A DNA stretch of 64,000 bases from JAEULH01 sp963805915 (GCA_963805915.1 CAWDWD010000023.1:62001-126000); one strand, 5' to 3'; counted from the stretch's first letter, positions 7,619-19,133 are shown. Numbers and translations are program-made. The notes: a model not told the origin generated them from the letters alone.

Positions 7619-9628
7619 ATGGCTCGGGAAACTTTTTCATTTCAGACGGAAGTCGGACGGCTCCTCGATATCGTCGCCCATTCGCTTTACAGCCATAAGG
7701 AGATCTTTCTCCGAGAGCTGGTTTCGAATGCCTCGGACGCGTGCGACCGGCTTCGTTACGCCATGCTGACCGATCCGACGCTGAGCGGGGATGAAACGGA
7801 TTTCAAGATCCGCCTGGAGATCGACCGCGCCGCGCGCACGTTGAGCGTGAGCGACAACGGCATTGGCATGAGCCGCGAGGAACTGGTCGAAACGCTTGGC
7901 ACGATCGCGCGCTCGGGCACCCAGGCCTTCCTCGCCAACCTCACCGGCGACGCCAAGAAGGATGTGGCCCTGATCGGCCAGTTCGGGGTCGGGTTCTATT
8001 CGGCCTACATGGTCGCCGACACCATCGACGTCATCACGCGCCGGGCCGGCGAGGACAAGGCCTGGCTGTGGTCGTCCGACGGTAAGGGGTCGTTCACCAT
8101 CGACGACGCCGAGCGCGCCGAGCGCGGCACCACGGTGATCCTGCAGCTGAAGGCCGACGAGGACGAGTTCCTCGATCCCTACCGGATCCGCCAGATCGTC
8201 AAGACCTATTCCGACCATATCGGCTTTCCGATCGTTCTCGCCGGCGAGGCGCCGGTCGTGCCGTCCGCGGCCGACGGCGAAGACGAGGGCGGAGATGGGG
8301 ATGGGGACGGCTCGGCGAAGAGTGCCGGCGGCGAGGAAACCCTGAACGCCGCGTCGTCGCTGTGGACCCGGCCGAAGAAGGACATCACCGAGGACCAGTA
8401 CAAGGAATTCTACCACCACGTCGCCCACGCCTACGACGACCCGTGGCTTACGATGCACAACCGGGTCGAAGGCGTCGTTTCCTACACCAACCTGTTGTTC
8501 GTACCGTCGAGCGCGCCGTTCGACCTTTTCGGCCCCGAGCGCAAGCCCAGGCTCAAGCTCTATGTCCGCCGCGTCTACATCACCGACGATTGCGAGGGCC
8601 TGGTTCCCTCGTACCTGCGGTTTGTGCGCGGCATCGTCGATTCCGAGGATCTGCCGCTGAACATCAGCCGCGAGACCTTCCAGCACGATCCGCGGCTGGC
8701 GAAGATGCGCTCCGGTCTGGTTAAGCGGGTGCTCGACGAGTTGGGGCGCAAGGCCGAGAAGGCCGACGACTACGCGAGCTTCTGGGAGCACTTCGGCGCG
8801 GTGCTCAAGGAAGGCATCTACGAGGACTTCGAAAACCGCGAGCGCATTCTCGCGATTAGCCGGTTCAAAAGCACCGCCGGCGACGATCTGACCTCGCTCG
8901 ATGGCTACGTCGAGCGGATGAAGCCGGGGCAGGACGCGATCTATACCATCAGCGGCGACGAGATCGAGGCGCTGCGCCGCAGCCCGCAGCTGGAGGGATT
9001 CCGGGCCAAGGGCGTCGAGGTGTTGCTGCTCACCGACCCGATCGACGAGTTCTGGATCCCCGCGGTCCGGACCTACAAGGATAAGCCGTTCCGCTCGGCC
9101 GCGGCCGCGGGGACCGATCTCGGCAAGATCGCGGGCGAGGCCGACGGCGAAAAGCCGGACGAGGAGACGGCGGCCGAGACGCCGGCGGAGGGCCTGGACA
9201 AGCTGATCGCCGCCCTGAAGACGGCGCTCGGCGATGCGGTCAAGGATGTCCGGGCGTCGCACCGGCTGACCGAGAGCGCGGTCTGCCTGGTCGCCGGCGA
9301 GGGTGACATGGATCTGCATCTCGAACGCCTGCTCCGCCAGCACCGCCAGCTCGATTCCGCCGTGGCGCGGGTCCTCGAGATCAATCCGAAGCATCCTTTG
9401 ATCCGCCGTCTCGCCGCCGTCGCCAATGATGCCGGCGGCGAAGGCGCCACGGCAACCACGCTTGGCGAGGCGGCGCATCTGCTGCTCGATCAGGCACGCA
9501 TTCTCGAAGGCGAGCCGGTCGCCGACGCGTCGGCGTTCGCCCGGCGGATGACGGCGATGATGGAGCGCGGAATGCTGGGCGGGAAAAGTGCGGCCGTCGA
9601 GTCGGAGCCCGCGAACGAGCCGGCGTAG
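7619..9628 (+). CDS. htpG: Molecular chaperone HtpG (Hsp90)
   Basis: The 669-residue protein is full length. The N-terminal ATPase has ELVSNASDACDRLRY, DNGIGMSREEL and GQFGVGFYSAYMVAD; the middle domain has FVRGIVDSEDLPLNISRE; and the dimerisation domain ends with a short acidic/proline tail. An acidic glycine-rich linker (EDEGGDGDGDG, about residue 220) separates the N and middle domains and is longer than in E. coli. The start at 7619 was chosen because MARETFSFQTEVGRLLD is the canonical beginning, although the frame is open upstream. HtpG is a cytosolic ATP-driven foldase. Confidence 0.96.
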   Translation: MARETFSFQTEVGRLLDIVAHSLYSHKEIFLRELVSNASDACDRLRYAMLTDPTLSGDETDFKIRLEIDRAARTLSVSDNGIGMSREELVETLGTIARSGTQAFLANLTGDAKKDVALIGQFGVGFYSAYMVADTIDVITRRAGEDKAWLWSSDGKGSFTIDDAERAERGTTVILQLKADEDEFLDPYRIRQIVKTYSDHIGFPIVLAGEAPVVPSAADGEDEGGDGDGDGSAKSAGGEETLNAASSLWTRPKKDITEDQYKEFYHHVAHAYDDPWLTMHNRVEGVVSYTNLLFVPSSAPFDLFGPERKPRLKLYVRRVYITDDCEGLVPSYLRFVRGIVDSEDLPLNISRETFQHDPRLAKMRSGLVKRVLDELGRKAEKADDYASFWEHFGAVLKEGIYEDFENRERILAISRFKSTAGDDLTSLDGYVERMKPGQDAIYTISGDEIEALRRSPQLEGFRAKGVEVLLLTDPIDEFWIPAVRTYKDKPFRSAAAAGTDLGKIAGEADGEKPDEETAAETPAEGLDKLIAALKTALGDAVKDVRASHRLTESAVCLVAGEGDMDLHLERLLRQHRQLDSAVARVLEINPKHPLIRRLAAVANDAGGEGATATTLGEAAHLLLDQARILEGEPVADASAFARRMTAMMERGMLGGKSAAVESEPANEPA

Positions 9629-9716
9629 ACCGCGATTGGGTGCTTTCAGGCGTCGGCCATGTCGGCGCCGGCGCTTGAACGCCGCCGCTCGGTCTGGGCC
9701 CCGCGTTGCGGCCGAG

Positions 9717-10880
9717 TTACATCCCCGACGGCGTCTCGATGCTGGAGATCTCGCGCACGCTTGTCCGCAGGCCGCGAAAAGCGCCATGCTCGTCCGCGAT
9801 GGTTTGCCAGGAAATCGCCGCCCAACCGACGGATTTGTCCTTGCGAATGATGCGGAAAGGCACGTTGTTGCCGTGGGCCTTCTTCAGTTCCGCGACGAAG
9901 CGCTGTCGATCCTCGCGATGGACGAGCGGAAGCGGATAGCTGCGCATGGCCATGCATTCGTCGATCGAGTAGCCCGTCATTCTCTCTACCGCCGAATTTA
10001 TCCAAAGCGGCTTTCTGAAGGGCCCGATCCAGGTCTCCCAGTCATACGTGTTCTCGGCAATCGATCGAAACCGAGCCTCCCGCGCGAGGACGGCCTGTAC
10101 CGCCTCCACCCTGTCCGTCACGTCGAGACACGAACCGACAAACCCCTCCAGCCGCCCGCTCTCGCTCAACCGTGGAGCGCCCGTCTCCAGAATCCAGCGG
10201 TAGGCGCCGTCCCGCCGCCTGAGACGATATTCCACCCGATACAAAATCATCTTTTCGAACGCTTCCGAGTAGGTCGCGAGAGCGCGGCGACGATCATCGT
10301 CATGCACACTGTCAGCCCAACCGTCTCCCAGCACCTGGTCGAAGGAACGGCCGGTGAAGTCCAGCCAGCCTTTGTTCACGTAGGCGTAGCCCTTGTCGGC
10401 GCCGGACATCCAGATCATGACCGGGGCCGCATCCGCCATCAGGCGGAAGCGTTGTTCGGCTTCTTGCCGCTGCTCTTCACCGCTCCGGGCCGCGGTCACA
10501 TCGTTCTGGATGCCGATCCAGTGGGTGACGCCGCCGTCGGCCGCGCGTACCGGCGCGAGCCGGAGCTCGTTCCAAAACATCGACCCGTCCTTGCGGTAGT
10601 TGCGCAACACCGCCACTGCCGAGCGCTCTTCGGCGAGAGCCGCGCGGATCTCTCTTAGCGCGCTCTGAGCCCGATCATCGGCCTGCAGGAACCGCGGGTT
10701 GCGGCCGATGACCTCGCTCCGCGCATACCCGGTCAATCGTTCGAACGCGGCATTGACGAAGACGATATGATATCGACCCTCCCTTGCCGCGGTGACCATG
10801 ATGGAAGCGTTGCAGGCCTCGAAGGCGCGGCGCGCCAAGCCGTCCGGAATTGGCTCTCCCATCTCGGTTGGTTCCTTCAT
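9717..10880 (-). CDS. Triple-PAS sensory protein with cysteine-less LOV-like domain
   Basis: About 387 residues form three PAS domains (roughly 18-130, 140-255, 265-385) and nothing else: no kinase, GGDEF, HTH or methyl-accepting region. The first domain has the LOV signature except at the key point: GRNPRFLQ, where photoactive LOV proteins have GRNCRFLQ. The proline codon is at 10695-10697. Flavin-contacting asparagines in NYRKDGSMFWNEL and GIQNDV are retained. The C-terminal PAS ends without an effector, so it probably acts through protein-protein contact. Start choices are GTG 10898, ATG 10880 or ATG 10862; 10880 is a compromise, with no strong ribosome site. Confidence 0.8.
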   Translation of the reverse strand: MKEPTEMGEPIPDGLARRAFEACNASIMVTAAREGRYHIVFVNAAFERLTGYARSEVIGRNPRFLQADDRAQSALREIRAALAEERSAVAVLRNYRKDGSMFWNELRLAPVRAADGGVTHWIGIQNDVTAARSGEEQRQEAEQRFRLMADAAPVMIWMSGADKGYAYVNKGWLDFTGRSFDQVLGDGWADSVHDDDRRRALATYSEAFEKMILYRVEYRLRRRDGAYRWILETGAPRLSESGRLEGFVGSCLDVTDRVEAVQAVLAREARFRSIAENTYDWETWIGPFRKPLWINSAVERMTGYSIDECMAMRSYPLPLVHREDRQRFVAELKKAHGNNVPFRIIRKDKSVGWAAISWQTIADEHGAFRGLRTSVREISSIETPSGM

Positions 10881-10946
10881 GCACGGCGTACAGCACACGG
10901 ATCCGTTACTAAACGCGATGGCATCGCAAACACTCCGAGGCGGGCT

Positions 10947-11294
10947 CTATCTTGCGCCATTGTCGCCCGCGTTCGGACCGGAACGCTTCTCGCAAGCGAG
11001 CATGCCGTCGACCGCGGATGCGATCTGACCGCGCTCCAGACCGATGTCGCGCAAAATGCGATTGTCCAGGGCTTCGAGTTGGGCGATCGCAATGTTGCGC
11101 CTGCGCCAATGGACGTAAGGTTCGCGGATGGTCTTGCGTATCATATCCGCCAGGCGCGCCACGCTCAGCCGCCTGAAGATGGCGTTTTCCAGAAGCGCCC
11201 CATGGGTGGCCTCGGCGCGGCCCATGGGCCGAGCGATCGTCCGCTCCTCCTCGCAGGGGTCGTACGCGATGGGTTGGGTCTTATCTATATACAT
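10947..11294 (-). CDS. DUF1127 domain protein
   Basis: The 115-residue product ends with the DUF1127 (YjiS-like) motif: WRRRNIAIAQLEALDNRILRDIGLERGQIASAV. These small arginine-rich proteins are abundant in Alphaproteobacteria. Members with a shorter form bind RNA and affect small-RNA turnover and phosphate or carbon metabolism; this longer form has an uncharacterised N-terminal half. The ATG at 11294 is chosen over GTG 11303 because GAGGAG sits eight bases before it. It lies upstream of the PAS gene on the same strand, separated by 66 bases. Confidence 0.85.
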   Translation of the reverse strand: MYIDKTQPIAYDPCEEERTIARPMGRAEATHGALLENAIFRRLSVARLADMIRKTIREPYVHWRRRNIAIAQLEALDNRILRDIGLERGQIASAVDGMLACEKRSGPNAGDNGAR

Positions 11295-11464
11295 CCTTCT
11301 CACTCCTCATGCGGCGGCGCTCAGCGCCGACCGCGGCGTCGCGCGCGTGTCGGCGCAACGTTGCTGCATGCGATCAATCGGTTGCGTGGTTCGACTGGGC
11401 GGACGTGCCGGATCGGGAGGCCGCGCCCGGAACAGGCACGGCCTCTATCCAAGCTCTCGCGGGG

Positions 11465-11677
11465 CTAAGCCGCCGACGGTGGTCCGGAGCCGCCGTCATC
11501 GGGCTGGTGGCGCGGTTGTGTCCGCCTTGACGACAGCGGCACGACGCGCGCCGTGACGGGGATGGCGGCGGCGCGATCCATCTGGCGAGCGGACACCGGC
11601 GCGCCGCAGACGGGGCAGCGCGTGCCCGTCTTTGGCACGCGCGTGTTGCAGTGGGGGCAACGATCTGAAGACAACAT
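11465..11677 (-). CDS. Small zinc-ribbon protein
   Basis: A 70-residue protein with a CPHC...CPVCG pair (residues 7-10 and 21-25), the spacing of a treble-clef/zinc-ribbon, followed by a basic, proline-rich low-complexity tail. The start at 11677 is well supported by GGAGG eight bases upstream; a longer reading to 11764 lacks this. Function is unknown. Such short ribbons often serve as accessory subunits or nucleic-acid binding pieces. Confidence 0.6.
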   Translation of the reverse strand: MLSSDRCPHCNTRVPKTGTRCPVCGAPVSARQMDRAAAIPVTARVVPLSSRRTQPRHQPDDGGSGPPSAA

Positions 11678-11926
11678 CTTGGCAACCTCCACGGCGGATC
11701 CGCGACGACGGTGCGCGCGCGAACTCGCCGGCAATGGGGCCCGGTCCTTTGGCGACCGGCCCATCCGTGATAGCGACGAACGGAAAGCTTATTGTTTGAT
11801 GCTGAGTCCCCGGGCGCGGCGGGGGAGGGAGAACTTCACCCCGGTCAAGCCCGGGGCGATACGCCCGTTTTCAGGCTGCCCGAATGCAACACAAAGCGCG
11901 TGGAGAAGAGATACGTAACCATCATA

Positions 11927-12397
11927 CTAGCATATATAGCACATCTTACACGTTATGCAACCAGGCATGCCCGCAGCAGGCGAGCCTGCATCGGACCATA
12001 CGGTGTTCGCTTCAGGCTGGTAAAGCACCTTGAGCACGGTCGCGCTCCTCGGCTGCTTGTCGAACCCGCGCCAAAGGATGGTCTCGCCCTCGCGCATTCC
12101 GATCAGCGCCGTGCCGACGGGCGTGAGCACCGAAATTCGGCCCATGAGGCTGTCTTCGCGGCCGGGGCAGACAACAGTCCCTTCTCGCACCCCTCCGCCG
12201 CCATGCAGCTGAAATCGCACGTGCGAGTTCAGCGTCACGACGCACCTGCAAACAGCCTGCGGGTCGACCACGGTGGCCCGCCGCAACTCGCCGGACAGAA
12301 ATCCCGTAAGAGGCCCATATTCGCGCCCGCAGTATGCCGCTAGCACGCGCGAGAGACGCTCGACATCGAGTCTTGTGATGAAGATCTCGGGCAACAC
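11927..12397 (-). CDS. rnk: Nucleoside diphosphate kinase regulator Rnk, with a cysteine-rich tail
   Basis: The 156-residue protein has an N-terminal helical hairpin (TRLDVERLSRVLAAY) and the GreA/GreB-type C-terminal FKBP-like domain SLMGRISVLTPVGTALIGMREGETI, the layout of Rnk. Rnk binds RNA polymerase near the secondary channel but has a short coiled coil and no cleavage activity. The GTG start at 12397 has GGAGGG seven bases upstream. Unusually, it continues past the normal end with a tail finishing CITCKMCYIC, four cysteines spaced C-x2-C-x2-C-x2-C. The tail DNA is AT-rich, so it may be read-through into former intergenic sequence or a real metal site. Confidence 0.82.
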   Translation of the reverse strand: MLPEIFITRLDVERLSRVLAAYCGREYGPLTGFLSGELRRATVVDPQAVCRCVVTLNSHVRFQLHGGGGVREGTVVCPGREDSLMGRISVLTPVGTALIGMREGETILWRGFDKQPRSATVLKVLYQPEANTVWSDAGSPAAGMPGCITCKMCYIC

Positions 12398-12556
12398 GGC
12401 GCCACCCTCCTGATTGAGGCCGCGAAGCTCACGCGCGAAGAAGCGGCTCCTTTAACACCTCGGCGGGCAGACGGCGGTAATCAAGTGGGGCTGCCTCGCC
12501 GGAGCGCTCGGAATCGTCGCAGCATACCCGCTTCGTCGCAGCATAGCGGCCGCGCT

Positions 12557-12587
12557 TCCGCCGGACTTAAGACCGGCGGAGCTTTTT
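12557..12587 (+). terminator. Intrinsic terminator, plus orientation, without an assigned plus-strand gene
   Basis: An 8-bp perfect stem (TCCGCCGG at 12557-12564, CCGGCGGA at 12573-12580) with an 8-base loop is followed by GC and five T. The orientation serves transcripts running rightward, yet the neighbouring genes rnk and the 81-residue gene both run leftward. It may end a small RNA or antisense transcript. Confidence 0.6.
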
Positions 12588-12610
12588 GCCGCTTGAGTGA
12601 AGGCGCCCGG

Positions 12611-12856
12611 TCAGGCGACAGCCGAGCGGGAGCGCAGGCTGTCTCTCGCCGACGTTACGATCGCGCGCAGGGTCGCGGGACTGACCCCGTCGCGGCGCAT
12701 CACGGCCTCGGTCAATGGATCGGTCATGAGATCTTCGAGCGCCGGTTCGATACCGCCGTCGGCGTATGGTTCACGCCGTGGCGGGCGCCGGCGTGGCGAG
12801 CCTCCGCCCGGCGACGGCTTGTTATTGGGCCGCTGTTCGAGCGCATATCCGAACAT
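12611..12856 (-). CDS. Small conserved-type protein with DPLTxAVMxxDGVS motif
   Basis: An 81-residue product whose second half reads LEDLMTDPLTEAVMRRDGVSPATLRAIV. This resembles short alphaproteobacterial proteins with a D-P-L-x-x-x-V-M-x-x-D-G-V signature of unknown function. The first half is basic and proline-rich. The ATG at 12856 has a strong ribosome site, GGGAGGG, four bases upstream, which supports translation and rejects the longer reading to 12877. No neighbour explains its role. Confidence 0.55.
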   Translation of the reverse strand: MFGYALEQRPNNKPSPGGGSPRRRPPRREPYADGGIEPALEDLMTDPLTEAVMRRDGVSPATLRAIVTSARDSLRSRSAVA

Positions 12857-12877
12857 GGATCCCTCCCAGATGTACAA

Positions 12878-13334
12878 CGTGTTTTAGTCACGCCAGTCGT
12901 ATTGGTCGCGCGGGCGGGATCTCTGGCCACGAGTACGCGCTTGCTTCGCCTGGAAATGACCAGAATTGCTTCCGGCTCTTCCTTTTTGATCGCCGCGCTT
13001 TGCTCTTTTTATGCTTTTGCGTTCTGCGATTTCTTGAAGAAACTCAGACCATCATGTCGGCGCAACAAACAACTCGTCGGCCTCCCAGCCGCGCTGGACT
13101 TTATCTTGAGATAAGTGTAACGAATTTTAACCGCGCGAACAAGGCCACGATGATGTTCGCGCAAAGCGAAGCACATCCGGTGAGATGATGCCGGCCCGAG
13201 GACGCAAGGAGCAACGGATGAGTGGGCGAGGCGGGCGCCGCGAGGAACGGTCCAGGTCATGTGTGGAGCCCCGTTCCCCGCGCGGTGCCGCGCCTACCGC
13301 AAATCAAATCGCGGAGACGTCGCCGTAAGGACGC
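12878..13334. other. Intergenic region with an AT-richer core
   Basis: No convincing gene is seen. Bases around 12970-13035 and 13095-13130 are clearly lower in GC than the surroundings, which suggests promoter DNA for the leftward small gene or a lost element. Several short open frames exist, but none has a ribosome site together with a recognisable product. Confidence 0.4.
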
Positions 13335-16067
<2,733 letters not shown>

Positions 16068-16122
16068 GATCGTCTCCTCTGTGCGCAACTCTAACCCGGA
16101 AGCGTCCTAGAGCACACTTCAC

Positions 16123-16140
16123 CGGAACTGTCCAGTTCCG
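16123..16140. promoter_or_regulatory. 18-bp palindrome, operator-like, upstream of acnA
   Basis: CGGAACTG at 16123-16130 and CAGTTCCG at 16133-16140 form a perfect inverted repeat around TC. It lies 56-73 bases before the acnA start and has no T-tract, so it is not a terminator. Its shape resembles operators of TetR-type repressors; the regulator is unknown. Confidence 0.5.
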
Positions 16141-16317
16141 CACGGCCAAGGCGAGTGGCTTGTGCCAGGCGGCAACCAGAGCCGGGGTCGCGGCCCTTGG
16201 CCCGGCCTCTCGTCGGGAGACGGCGAGGCGGGTCCTATGGCGCTATAAGGGGAGCCGGATCGTGTTTCGCTAGAGTGGAGATATCGTTCGTGCTTTGGTT
16301 TCGCGAGAAGGCGCGCT

Positions 16318-16938
16318 TTAGAGGTGCAGCTGTTCGCCAAGAGCGGGCTCGCGCGGACGCTCCTTGGTCGATCTGGTGAAGGGCAGGAGATTGGCGGCGC
16401 GTGCCTCTTCGAAGTTCCGCTCGGCGACATCGAAGAGCCGGCTTAGCACCGGAAGTTCCATATCGTCGCCGGCCGCAAGGGTGCTCGCCGGCGTTTCCGC
16501 CCTGGCGCTACCGTCGGCGAGGACTGTGGCGGGTCCGGTCGTCGCGGGTGTCGCCGTCTCGGGCGCCGCCGTCTCGGGCGCCGCCGTCTCGGGCGCCGCC
16601 GTCTCGGGTGCCGTCTGGGGCGCCCGTGTCTCATGGGCCGAGGCCGGCGTCGCCGCGCCGAGGGCGCGGTAATAGCGCCGATCCGCGAGCGCTGATACCG
16701 AAACGGTCAGTGTGCGATGCGGCGCGCGCTCCTGTACGAGTTTGACGTGCGTAGGCAGGCCGGGAAGGTCGATCGTCTGCCACACCGTCCAAACCGTTTG
16801 CGCGGCCTCCAGCAGTTCGACGACCTTGACAAAACGGTCGTACGGCTGAATGTGCCTGGTCCGACGCGGGCCACCAGAACGCAGGCCGCTTAGCCATGAA
16901 CGCGACGGGGATTTTTGGCGAGGAGTGCTGGCATTCAT
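16318..16938 (-). CDS. Hypothetical protein with PETAA repeats
   Basis: The 206-residue product is not recognised. A possible folded N-terminal part (residues 30-100, YDRFVKVVELLEAAQTVWTVWQTIDLPGLPTHVKLVQE) is followed by a proline/threonine/alanine-rich linker with four tandem PETAA/PETAT units, then an acidic C-terminal segment. The ATG at 16938 is preferred to the longer 17040 reading because AAGGAA lies upstream. No signal peptide or membrane span is evident. It sits upstream of acnA on the same strand, with the acnA palindrome between them. Confidence 0.55.
   Translation of the reverse strand: MNASTPRQKSPSRSWLSGLRSGGPRRTRHIQPYDRFVKVVELLEAAQTVWTVWQTIDLPGLPTHVKLVQERAPHRTLTVSVSALADRRYYRALGAATPASAHETRAPQTAPETAAPETAAPETAAPETATPATTGPATVLADGSARAETPASTLAAGDDMELPVLSRLFDVAERNFEEARAANLLPFTRSTKERPREPALGEQLHL
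16546..16605. repeat. 15-bp tandem repeat, four units
   Basis: Four adjacent 15-base units of the type GGGCGCCGCCGTCTC encode the PETAA repeats on the minus strand. Three units are identical and one has two changes. The array is a likely site of copy-number change by slippage. Confidence 0.85.
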
Positions 16939-17181
16939 CGGCGGATTTCCTTGTCTATCCTCAACAAGCAACCGGTTGCTCTCGTGCCCGCTCCGGTAAA
17001 ACCAGCAATCATTAACCCATTCGGGCCGATCACGCCACAAGAAGATTCGCTGACCTCAGCGCGCCGGCATACCCGCGCACGCGCCCGGTGAAGAAAAAAA
17101 GTCCCCCCTCTACGTGGCTCGATTGAGCTGACGGATGAAGATTTATCCGCCATCATCGAACCACCCGCCGCCATCGAACCA

Positions 17182-17790
17182 CTACGAACGCGGCTTGCCG
17201 CCGATCCTGGATTCCTCGCCGCGCAGAAGCCGGCGGATATTTTCGTGATGGCGCGCGAAGACCAGCGCGGCGAGCGCGAGCGCGGCGAGGGCGACCGCGA
17301 GCCGGTCGCGGGCGGCGGCGAGGACAAGGGCCGAGACCGGGCCGGAGGCGATCGCGACGAGGGCCGCCAGCGATGAGTAGCGCCAGGCAAAGGCGACCGC
17401 GAGCCAGATGGCGCAGGCCGCGAGACCCACGGGCCAGGCCAGCGCGAGGAGGACCCCGAGGCTGGTCGCCACCCCCTTGCCGCCGCGGAACCTGAGCCAG
17501 ATCGGAAAGCTGTGACCGAGCGCGGCCGCGATACCGGCGATGGCGGCGTACTCGACGCCCCAGCGCTCGCAGATCAGCACCGCGACCGCGCCCTTGCCGG
17601 CGTCGAGCAACAATGTCGCGGCGGCCAGGCCCTTGTGTCCGGTCCTGAGCACGTTGGTCGTGCCGATATTGCCCGAGCCGATGGCGCGGACATCGCCGAG
17701 GCCGGCGGCGCGGGTCAGCAGCAGGCCGAACGGGATCGAGCCGCACAGATAACCGATGGCCGCGGCAATGATTTCGAACGCGGCCATCAT
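17182..17790 (-). CDS. plsY: Glycerol-3-phosphate acyltransferase PlsY
   Basis: A 202-residue integral membrane protein with the PlsY signature motifs GSIPFG, the RAIGSGNIGTTNVLR loop, LGHSFPIWLRFRGGKGVATSLGV, and about five hydrophobic spans. It transfers acyl groups from acyl-phosphate to the sn-1 position of glycerol-3-phosphate, the first step of phospholipid synthesis. The ATG overlaps the pyrC stop by one base (TGATG), so it is coupled to the pyrimidine genes. A pyrB-pyrC-plsY order is usual in this group. Confidence 0.94.
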   Translation of the reverse strand: MMAAFEIIAAAIGYLCGSIPFGLLLTRAAGLGDVRAIGSGNIGTTNVLRTGHKGLAAATLLLDAGKGAVAVLICERWGVEYAAIAGIAAALGHSFPIWLRFRGGKGVATSLGVLLALAWPVGLAACAIWLAVAFAWRYSSLAALVAIASGPVSALVLAAARDRLAVALAALALAALVFARHHENIRRLLRGEESRIGGKPRS

Positions 17791-19133
17791 CAGGGCTCGA
17801 GCGTAAAGACGCGCCGTCCGTCAACGACCGTCAGCAGGACGCGGCCCTGCAACGGCCGATAGTCGAACGGCGTGTTCTTCGATTTGCTGTGCAGGGTGTT
17901 CTCGCGCACCACCCAGGCCCGCTCCGGATCGAACACCGTCAGGTCGGCGCGCGCGCCCTTGGCCAGCCGGCCGGCGGGCAGCTTGAGCAGGTCGGCCGGC
18001 GCGCGGGTCAGAAGAGCCAGGATATCGAGCAGCGCCATGTCGCCATTGTGATAAAGCTCGAGCGAGACCGCGAGCAAGGTCTCAAGCCCGATGCCGCCGA
18101 AGCTCGCTTGAGCGAACGGCAGTCTTTTCGCGTCTTCGTCCTCCGGCGCGTGGTCCGAGGCAATCGCGTCGATCGTCCCGTCGAGCAGGCCGGCGATGAC
18201 CGCGAGCCGATCGAATTCCGCGCGCAGCGGCGGAGAAAGTTTGGCGAACGTGCGGTAGTCGCCGATCGCAATCTCGTTCAGCGCGAAGTAGGGCGGCGCG
18301 GTGTCGCAGGTGACATCGAGCCCGCGCGCCTTCGCCTTGCGGACCGCGTCGATCGCGGGCGCCGTGGACAGATGGGCGAAGTGCAGCCGCCCGCCGGTGA
18401 GCTCGGCAAGGCGCAGGTCGCGCTCGACCATGATGATCTCGGCCTCGCGCGGGATCCCGACAAGCCCGAGACGGGTCGCCACTTCGCCCGCGTTCATCGC
18501 GCCGTCGGCGGCAAGACTTGGCTCTTCGGGGTGCTGAACGATCATCAGGCCGAAGGTCGCGGCGTATTGCAGGGCCTGGCGCATCACCCTGGCGCTGGCG
18601 ACGGCCTCGACTCCGTCGGTAAAGGCGACGGCGCCGGCCTCGGCGAGCATCCCCATCTCGGCGAGTTCCCTGCCCTGGAGACCCTTGGTGACGGCCGCGT
18701 AGGGATAGACCTTGGCGAGGCCGAGCAGGCGGGCGCGGCGGGCGACGAACTCAACCACCGACATGTCATCGATGACCGGCTGGGTGTTGGGCAGGCAGAC
18801 CATCGAAGTGATGCCGCCGGCCGTCGCCGCCCGCCCGCCGGAGGCGAGCGTGCCTTTGTGCTCCTCGCCGGGCTCGCGCAGCTGGACGCGAATGTCGACA
18901 AGGCCGGGGCACAGGCAGTGGCCGTTGCAGTCCACCACTTGCGAGCCCTCGGGCACGCCGGCGGCAAAAAGCTGCGCGCCGACATCGGCGATCAGTTCGC
19001 CCTCGGTTAACAGCCCGCCGGGCGCATCGAGACCCGCCGCCGGATCGAGCACGCGCGCGTTGACGTAGGCGACCCGCGCCGGCGGCTCGGCCAGCTTCGA
19101 CCACAAGGTTCGCGACCCGGCCGGCGCGCTCAT
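17790..19133 (-). CDS. pyrC: Dihydroorotase-like protein (PyrC, lacks the HxH metal motif)
   Basis: The 447-residue amidohydrolase has the type I dihydroorotase layout: PGLVD...LREPGEEH, a TAGGITSMVCLPNTQPVID segment, HLSTAPAI, and SDHAPEDED near the C-terminus. The first metal motif, normally HVHLREPG, reads RVQLREPG (codons around 18881-18896), so both N-terminal histidines are gone, while the later lysine, histidine and aspartate are kept. It resembles the inactive PyrC' partner of ATCase, which supports pyrB assembly. True activity would then need another dihydroorotase gene. It overlaps pyrB by ATGA and plsY by one base. Confidence 0.88.
   Translation of the reverse strand: MSAPAGSRTLWSKLAEPPARVAYVNARVLDPAAGLDAPGGLLTEGELIADVGAQLFAAGVPEGSQVVDCNGHCLCPGLVDIRVQLREPGEEHKGTLASGGRAATAGGITSMVCLPNTQPVIDDMSVVEFVARRARLLGLAKVYPYAAVTKGLQGRELAEMGMLAEAGAVAFTDGVEAVASARVMRQALQYAATFGLMIVQHPEEPSLAADGAMNAGEVATRLGLVGIPREAEIIMVERDLRLAELTGGRLHFAHLSTAPAIDAVRKAKARGLDVTCDTAPPYFALNEIAIGDYRTFAKLSPPLRAEFDRLAVIAGLLDGTIDAIASDHAPEDEDAKRLPFAQASFGGIGLETLLAVSLELYHNGDMALLDILALLTRAPADLLKLPAGRLAKGARADLTVFDPERAWVVRENTLHSKSKNTPFDYRPLQGRVLLTVVDGRRVFTLEP

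Noticed and set aside
7637..9787. 716-codon minus-strand open frame opposite htpG
   Set aside because: Shadow frame of htpG with no recognisable domain.
12766..13188. 140-codon plus-strand open frame in the AT-richer gap
   Set aside because: No ribosome site, no domain, and it overlaps the better-supported leftward small gene.
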